Origin: Pelagophyceae sp. CCMP2097 | Lineage: Eukaryota; Sar; Pelagophyceae | Length of the DNA stretch: 33,473 nucleotides | Direction of reading: 5' to 3' | Assembly: GCA_026770575.1 (NCBI GenBank) | Contig: MU657188.1 | Span: 182,226-215,698, forward strand | Part shown: piece after piece, positions 20,701 through 29,700 of the stretch | Layout of the letters: every line of letters starts with the position of its first letter | Position numbering within the stretch: the stretch's first letter is position 1 | Notes under the pieces: model-generated | Database searches by the model: none | The model's input: only the letters and a program-made list of their open reading frames with translations | Told to the model about the DNA's origin: nothing | Translations under genes and position numbers: made by a program

Positions 20701-23700
20701 GCGCGTTCGCGAGCGCATTCGACGGGTCACGCCGGAATGAGTTTTTTTATATTTAATTTAATTTAATTTAATTTAATTTAATTCATTAACATTTATCCTT
20801 TTAGGTTTTCGGACTTTGCCGTCGAAAAGATCCAGCAATTCAAGGACCCGTGCGATTTGGCGACAATTTCCTGGGCCTATGCGATAGCGGGCGCCGAGGT
20901 GCGGGTTTTCTAATATCATCCGGAAATCGCAACTTTCCTTAAACAAACGAGTCGCCAAAGAAGAAGAGGTTTCTACTCGACGTCGACGCGTGTCGTGGAC
21001 GAGCAGGGCGCGGCCGAGCAGAGCCAGACACTGAGCCACAGAGATCGAACGGTTTCCAAGGGCAAAGGACGCCGCGCGCCGAGTAAGCGCGGCGGGGGGG
21101 AAGGGGCTTCGACGACGGCGCGGGTCCCAGCGTGCGACGGTCCAACGGGTTCCCAACCGTTCGACGGTCCGACGATGCGGTTCCAACGGGTTTGCGTACG
21201 ACGGCCCGACTGGTCCTGTGCGACGTCCCTACAGCCCCGCTCGACGGCCCGACGGGCCGTCATTCTGCGGCCCGATGATGCGGCCCGACGAGGTGGGCCC
21301 GACGATACGGTTTGTGTGTACGAGGACTCCGGGTTGACATGTCTACGGCCCCGAACATCGGGTCGCGGCTCGACGAGACGGTCTCCGTTCGACGGCCAAC
21401 GGCAACCCGTTCGGTAGGGGCCCATTTTCAACGGTTCGATGATATGGGTTTTCGACCGTCCGGAATTTGTTTCGACGGGCTCCAATTTCAACGATGGGCC
21501 CCCTTTCCGACTGGACGAAACGGATGCCCGTTTTGGCCCGATTCGAAAGGCCCAAACACGATGATTCGTTCGGCGGCCCGGCTCTTCTCGTTTGACGGCC
21601 CGGCTCGACGGTCTGACGAACTTCGTCTGATTTTCCGGCCTCTGGGGCCCCTTATCGAGGGCCCGAGGTTCCAAAAGCCCTTTTCGACGGCCCGAAGACG
21701 GTCCCCATTTTCGACGGCCGGGCGATGCGGGGCCCTTGTGATGATCCGGGTCCGGCTCTTCGGTTCCCCTTTGGACGGCCCGCCGCTCGCCGGCCCAGCG
21801 ACCTCGTTCGACGGACCCGCCCGAAAGCCCGACGAGGCGGGGCCCTCTTCAGCGGCCCGGCTCAACGGGACCCCGTTCGACGGGACTCTTTTCGACGGTT
21901 CGACGATACGGGTCGATCGTCTGGGACTTGGTTCGACGGGACCCTTTTTCAACGACCCTTTTTCAACGACCCTTTTTCAACGACGAGACGGGCCTGGCGC
22001 ATGCGGGTCTCCGTCCTTCTTTTCGACGGCGCGACGAGGCGGGTCCCCAGCCCGACGGACCCCTCTTCGACGGTCCAATTTTCGCGTCCCCGTCCGAGGG
22101 GCCGACGAGACGGACCGCAATTCACGATCCGGCGGGACCTCGGTCAAAGGCCGACGCCACGGGCCGCCGTTCGACTTCGGGCCCTCTTTTGACGGCCCGG
22201 CGATAATTCCTTCGACGGCCCGACTCTTCTGGTCCCCGACATCTCGACGAAGCGGGGCCTCGTTCGGCGGCTCGGGCCTCCTTCTCAACGGCCCGGAGAC
22301 GGCTTGGCGGCCCGGCGACTGGCCCCTGTTCTACGGTCCGGCGAGACGGGACGTTGTTCGAGAGTCCCCTCTTCGACGGCCCGATCGATTGCACACACCC
22401 CTCCGACGGCTCAAATCGACGAGGGGGGGCGCGGAGATGGCCCGATAGATCCCCTTTTCGACGGTCCGATTCGACGGGCCCCCAAGTCTAACGAAGAGGG
22501 ACCTCGTTCGTCGGCCCCATCGAGACCCTTTTCAAAGGTTGTACGAGACTCCGCTCGGCGGGCCAACGTTGCAGGGCCCTTGACGACGCGGGTCGCCTTT
22601 CCGACGGTCCGAAGGTTCCCCGTTCGACGGCCCAGACGGGCCCCGCTCGACGGCCGGTGGCGGTCGACCGCCCGACGAGGCGGGGCCCTGTTTTGCGGCC
22701 CGGCGACGGCGAAAAAAACGACGACGATGCCGCACCGCCGTGGGCCAAGAATCTCTTGAAACTGGGGGTGGCTTACGCGACGCGCGGAGAGCTTCAGATT
22801 TTAATTATTTAATTATTTAATTAACGTTAATGAATTAAATATTAATTCATAAATATTGATTAATTAATTAACATGTTAATTAACATGAACTAATTCACAT
22901 TTTAGTATTAATTTATTAATTATTAATTAATTAATTAACATGATGCAATATTTTAATATGATTTCGCGAGATGTAGGCCCCGCGCCTGTACCGCGCCGTC
23001 GCGGCGGAGTCGCAGATCCGAATCGCGACGTTCGGGGCGCGCGACCTTTCCGTTTTAGCATGGGCCTACGCCACTGCAGGGGCGCGGAGCAGCGTCGGCA
23101 GCGGGGGTGAGAAAACCACTTTATCAAAGGGGGAAACCTAAGGGGGAATGATGGCCTTTTGGCACACATCACTTTCCACTATATTGTCGAAAGTCCCGGA
23201 GACGGTCCCAGGGGCGGTCCTGGATACGGCCCCAGAGACGGATTGAGAGGGGGCGTCCACGTTACCCCGACGTCGCGCCCCGAGCCGAAAGAGCACGCAC
23301 CGGGGTTTGGTTTGCGGGTCCCAGGGCCGGAGAACGGAGACGGCATATGTAAAGGTCCCGGAGAAAGGCCTCTGCAGCCGCGTTCAGAGTCTCCAGAGAC
23401 GAGCTCGGAGACGATCCCAGAGACGGGCCCTTTGCAGTCCGTCGACCGGACCCAGATACGGTCCTGGAGACGGCCCCGGAGACGGCCTCGGAGACGGTCC
23501 GTCGACGGTTCCATAGACGGTCCCATAGACGGCCCCCGAGACGGGCTCAGAAACAGTCCTGGAGACGGGCCCAGAGATTGTCCGGAGACGGTCCGACGGC
23601 CCGGAGACGGTCTGTCGAGGGTCCGTAGCCACTGTTTTGGAGACGGTCCCTCTGCGGTCCAGAGAGGGGCCCTCGACGGTCCGGAGACTGTGCCGGGGAC

Positions 23701-26700
23701 GGTGCCGAAGACGGCCTGACGACGGTACCGAGACGCTGCACGGTCCCGTCGACATTCCGGAGACAGTCCGGAGACAGTCCCGGAGACAGACGGGCCCTCG
23801 TCGGTCTGGAGACAGCCCCAGAGACGGTTTCGGAGACGGTCCCTCTGCGGTCCGAAGACGGTCCGTCCAAGGTCCCCGAAGCGGGCCTGGAGACGGTCCG
23901 TCGACGGGCCCGGAGGCCATGTACACCCCGCATCGTCTACCTGGAACCTCGAGGACGACGCTTGCAATTCGCCGACCCCGACGACGAACCCATATGGATC
24001 GGTTGCATCTCATACGGCTGACCCATACGTACACGAGCCCGTGCGAGGGCCCTTTTCGAGGGATTCGCAGAAGGGGAACGGACCGTCGAGAGGCCCCTTT
24101 TTGAGGGGCCTTGCATGGGCCCGTGGAGAGGTACGGGGGGCGTGAGGCACGGGACCGTGCTTCAAGGCCCGCCCTCGGACCGCACGAGGCGTCGTCGAAG
24201 AGGCCACAGAGAGGCAACGGGTCACAGATCGTTAAAAGGCCCGTACAGAGGGCCCTTGCGAGGGTCAAGGGCCGTGCGAGGAAGGGCCCGAACGTTGGTC
24301 CCTTTCAAGGAATCGTGCCTGGGGGCTTTTCAAGGACCGGGGAAAGGACGGGCTCGTGCCTTGTACCCATACGGCATCCCATGCGACATGAGCCCATATG
24401 GGATGAATCGCATAATGTCAACGGACTTTATAGGCGCTGACGGACACGCAGTCGCGCGCTTTGTTCGATTCGATCGCCAAGGAGACCATTCTGAAAATCG
24501 GCCATTTCCGTCCTGCTGATTTAGCGAATGTCGCCTGGGCGGTGCACCGCGCCGGGTTTTCCGCGCTTTCGATGTTTGTCGAAGTGGCAAATTCGGCGCT
24601 GGCGAAGATGGGCGACTTTGCGGCGACGGACTTGGCCCAAGCCCGGCGTCTTTTGGAATTCCGCGGCAATCCATTCAAGAAGGGTGGATTCGAAGCACGC
24701 AATCGACGTTGAAGGGGCCACTTTCCGGAATATGAATTCAAATCCGCACGCACCAATGGGCCTTTCTCTGCCCTCTACGGACATCTCGCCGGACCCCTGT
24801 ATCCCAGACTGCACGAGGCCTTCGAGCCCGAATCACCTCGAGACGGCCTTGGTCCCACGAGACGGCCCTCGGGACGGTCCTCAAGATGGCCGGAATACGG
24901 CCCTCTCGACGGCCTCGATCTCGACGGCCTGAAGACGGCCGGCCGTCCTCGAAACGGCCCTCGAGACGGTATTCGAGACGGCCCCTAAAGACGGTCTTCG
25001 AGACGGCCTTGAGATGGTCTTTGAGACAGACAACGAGACGGTCTTCGAGACGTTCCCTGAGATGGTCGGCTCTCGAGACGGCGGTCTTCGTGACGAATCC
25101 AGGCGGCATTCTCGACGGACATTCGACGGACCTCGAAAAGGCCTCGAGGCGGTCCTCGAGACGGTCCTCGAGGCGGTCATGAAGACGGTCCTGAAGACGG
25201 CCTCGAGATGGCCCCGAAGACGGCCTCGAATTTCACAGGGACCTTGTCACGGTGATCTTGTCACGGGGTTCGAGTCCCAGGGTTCGAGTCACTGGGACCT
25301 CGCCTCGCGGACCTCGTCTCAGGCACCTTGTTACGGGGATCTCGTCGTAAGGACCTTGTCGCGGGGATCCTTGTCACGGGACTTCGTCACGGGGACCTCT
25401 TTGCGGCGATCTTGTCACGGGACCTCGTCGCGGAAATCGTATCACAGGGACGTTGCCACGAGACCTTTTCACAGCGACCTTTTCATGAGGACCTGGACAC
25501 AGGGATCTGACCACATGAGGGACTTTATCACGAGGACCTTGTCGTAGGGCTCTTGTAACCAGGTTCTTGTCATAGGAACCTTGTCACAGGGACCTTTTCA
25601 CGGTGATCTTGTCACGGGACTTTGTCACAGGGACCTTGCCACAGGGACCTTGTCACAGGGACCTTGTCACAGGTATCTTGTCACTTAGATCTTGTCACGA
25701 GGACCTTGTCGCAGGGACCTTGTCGCGGGAACCTTGTCGTGGGGTCCTGAACATAGGGACCTGACCACAGGGACCTTTGTCACGGGGGCCTTGTCATAGG
25801 GGCCTTGTCACAGGAAATCTTGCGACAGGACCTTGTAACGGGGACCTTGTCGCAGGGAGCCTTGCCACGGGGACTTTGCTGAAGGGACCTTGTCGCAGGG
25901 ACGTTGTTGCGAAGACCTAACCGCGGAGTCTTTTTCCCGGGGTCCTGAACATGGGGTCCTGAACATGGGGTCCTGGCCACAGGGACCTTAGTCAAAGGGA
26001 CCTTGCTGAAGGGACCTTGCACAGGAACCTTGTCGCGGGGTCCTGGGTGCCGCAGAGGAGTCCCAAAATGGGGCCACGCAGATGACAAGGGGGTCTCGAC
26101 ATGACGCAGAGTCTTTACGGGGACCTCCCACGGGGGTTCTCAAAGGGGTCCTCCGTGGGGCCCGCGGCGGCGCTGGATCCCGCATCAGGGATCCCTTCGG
26201 CGTCGATTTGCCTAGCTGTCTCCCGCCTCTCGATACCGGAGGCCCTCTCACGGAGAGTCCCGATGGGGACTGGGTGGACCGTGGGGGGCGTAAGTGTCAT
26301 ATCGCGGCGGGCCGCTCGATACCGGGCGCCCTCTATATCACAGTCCCGATGGGGCCCGGCACGAGCCTCCGCGTTGGTGGGATACCACGGTGGCCCTGTC
26401 TCCCATGGGGGGCTCTCGATACCGGGGAAATGTCACACAGAGTCCCTCTGGGGCCTATATGGGCCTCCGAGGACCCTGGAGACCACGGCGGGGAGAACAC
26501 GGGGTTCTATTCCACGGGGCCAGTACCGACCGATAAAATCGCCTCTGGACGACGAAACGTCCCGACCCCCCGCAGAAGACCCCGGGCGCCTCGCGAAGTG
26601 GGCTTGGCTCGGAAGGCCGCCATTCGAGAAGATGGCCTCGCGGCAAGGCCGCCTCGCGGGAGTGGGAGCGTGTCGTTTTTTGCTTAAGGGCGTTCTATTT

Positions 26701-29700
26701 TTGCAAAAGTAGACGCGCTTTTCGAGCGCAGCGAGCCGAAATCGCTGAATAAATTTTAAGCCGCTTGTGTAAAAGCCTTACCGGACTTAGCTCCGGTTAA
26801 CGGATCGAACTCCGTTTTTGCTCTCAAACTCCGAACTAGGAGGCACCGCCCAGCCGCGCACCGACGTCCCCTGGGGTCAGGAGTGTCGCGACGGACGCGC
26901 CACGACGCTTATACCCCGGAACCGCGAGCCTCCTTTCCCCTGGAGGCGCACGGGCTGTTTTCGGTGTGTCCGAAAATGGTCTCGCCTGAAGCGCTCCAAC
27001 TCCCCGATGCGGTCGAACTGCCCCAATATGAAGCCGGGCCCATGCTCGGGAGGTACCATGCGTGCGCGCGCAGCCGCCGGACCTCGCCTGGCGGCTCGGG
27101 GAAGGCCGCCGGGCCTAGGCTCGGCAGCCCCACTTTTGCGCGTTCGTTTGGGCGAAACTTGGCTCGCTGTGCTCGATAATCGCGCCTCGAGAGGTTCATA
27201 TCAAATCTTAAGTACTGCACGCATGTTCCAAAGTTAGATTACCATAATTTAAAACGACATTCCGTTAAACTTTGGGCGCGAGTATCTCAGCGCGGACCCC
27301 GCCCGCGGAGCTTAAGTTGACGGATCGTGAAAGCTCGCGTCGAGACGCGTCGACTCCATCAAACAGTTTGTCTCAATTCGAGAATCGTAATTTTGAGAAG
27401 CGGGTCTAGCAAAAGGGCCTCCATTTTTGCAAAGGTCCCTTTCCCACGCTCCCAATAGGCCAACCTCGTCTGGACGTACTCCTCGCTGGCGCCGGCGACG
27501 GTGTCGGACCACCAGGCGGGCCTGCTTTTGGACGAAGTGGCGGTGCACGCAATTGCGAAGATCGCCGAATTCAACGGCCGCGATCTCGCCAACGTCGCGT
27601 GAAGCGCCCGCGCCGAATCGGGGAAAAGCTTTTGGAAACTAGTTGGGCCCATCTGGGCAACGGAGCTGCGGCGGGCGCCGCTGCGGCGAGAGGCCAGAGA
27701 CGGACGGTCCGGCGGTGCCGGAGACGGTCCGATAAAGGCACTTCAAAGGCCTTGTGCTCTCCCGTACGATCCTTTACGGGCAAGTGACCCTCGACGGCGG
27801 ATCTCTGCAGTCCTGGACGGACCCGACAGACCCAAGAAGGTCCCTTTGCGGCCCGCAAAGGTCCGGCGGGGCGGAGACGGTTCGATGAAGGCTCTTCGAC
27901 GGTCCGTTGCGGTTCCCGGACGGTCCGTTGCGACGCTTCAAAGGTCTTATGCGGCCCCTGGACGGACCGATGCGGCATTCCGGCGGTCCGATTGGGGCTT
28001 CTCAGCGGTCCCGTACGGAGAAGGGGCTCTCTACGGTCCTACGGACCATCCCGTCGACCGTCCCTTACAAGGCCCCCGCGCTGTCTGCCCCCCGGCGCGC
28101 GAGAAATGCCCCTGTCCTCTCGATGGTCCCGTAGACGACTGTCCGTCGACGGCCCGTTTGGTGGCCGGGGGTCGTTTGGGTGTCGACCCGAGCTCGCACC
28201 CGGTCGACTCGAAGCCACGCGGGCCTCGAAACCTCCACGCCAGCGCCCGTGATGCGGCTGTGGACCGTCACAAGTCGTCGCCTTGCGACCGCCAAACCCG
28301 TCGCCGCAATCCCACACAGGAGCAGGGACGGGCTCGAGTTTGCCCTTTAACCCGCGGGTCGGGTTTGCCGGGTTTGCGCGTCTTGGCCGACCCGCCTTTG
28401 AGCGGGTCTTGCCGTGGCCCAAACCCGAACCCGACCCGAGAAGGCGGGTTTGGTCTTTTGACAAACCCGCGACCCTTTGGGTGCGGCACAAATTGAAAAG
28501 CTCTCTGGGTGGGCCCCTGCAAGGCCTCTTTGGCGGCCGAGGCCTCTACACGGTCACTTGAAAGGCCTCTTTGAAGGGCCCTATCAAGCCCCCACGCAGG
28601 GTTCCTTGTCAGAGACGCGCGTTCGGTCGGGCCCCTACGGGGTCCCTTCACCGTGCCTCGCATGGGATGCCATATGGTTCGATAGCGGTGCGAGGGCCCG
28701 TCCAAGGGGGCCGTCCGAGGGCCCATCTAAGCGATGCCGGAAAGGGACCGCAGTCGAGGGGCCGGCAGCCGAGCAGGGTCGACAAAGGGCCCGGGTCCGA
28801 CCCGGACCCGTGCAAGACCCGAGGTAGGGTCCGGGTCCGGGTCCGGCCTCGGCCCACGCGGGTCCGGGTCATGGTCCTGGGCTTGTTGAAGACCCGGACC
28901 CGGAACCGTGGACCTTTTGTCGACCCTGCTGAGCCGAGTGATCGTCCAAGGGACCGTCGAGGGGCCGCCGCCAAAGCGACGGTCACAGAGGGCCTGTCGA
29001 GGGACCGTCCAAGGAACTGTCCAAAGAGACCATCCAAGGGACCGCCCAAGCGACCATCCGAGGGACCATCCGAGCTTCTCGAGGGGCCGTCTCAAGGCGC
29101 CGTTTCGAATGGCAGTCGAAAGGGGTCGTCTAGAGGGGCCGTCTAGAGGAGCCGCCGAAAAGGGTTTCTCGAGGAGCCTTCGAAAGGGCCGTCTCGAGGG
29201 CCGTTTCGAGGGGCCGTCTCATGAGGCCGCCTCGAGAAGCCGTCGCAAGGTTCCTTGTCGAATGACCGTCTCCAGGGGCCGTCTCGAGGGGCCGGAGAGA
29301 GGAGCCGTCCCGAGGCGCCATTTCGAGGTGCCGTCTCGAGGGGTCGTCTCAATGCGCCGTTTCAAATTGCCATCGAAAGGGCCCGTCTCGAGGAGTCGCC
29401 TCGAGGCACCGTTTTGAGGGGCCGTCTTAAAGCGTCGTTTCGAATGGCCGTCGAAAGAGGCCGTCTCGAGGGGCTTTCTCGAAGTGCCGTCCTAAGGCGC
29501 CGTTTCGAGTGGTCGTCTCCAAGGACCGTGTCGAGTGGCCGTCTCCAAGGGTAGTCTCGAGGAGCCGCCTCGAGGGGCCGGAGATAGGAGCAGCGACGGG
29601 ATCGGGTTTGCCCGAAACCCGCGGGTCGGGTTTGCCGGGTTTGTGCGTTTTGGCCTCCCTCGTCTTTGAGCGGGTCTGGCCGTGGCCCGAACCCGGCCCG

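Noticed and set aside
21312..22448. 378-residue ORF, the longest in the window
   Set aside because: It lies wholly inside the CGACGGCCC array of intron 9. Its composition (FDGP, ARR, STAR) is the translated monomer and overlapping frames on both strands are equally open.
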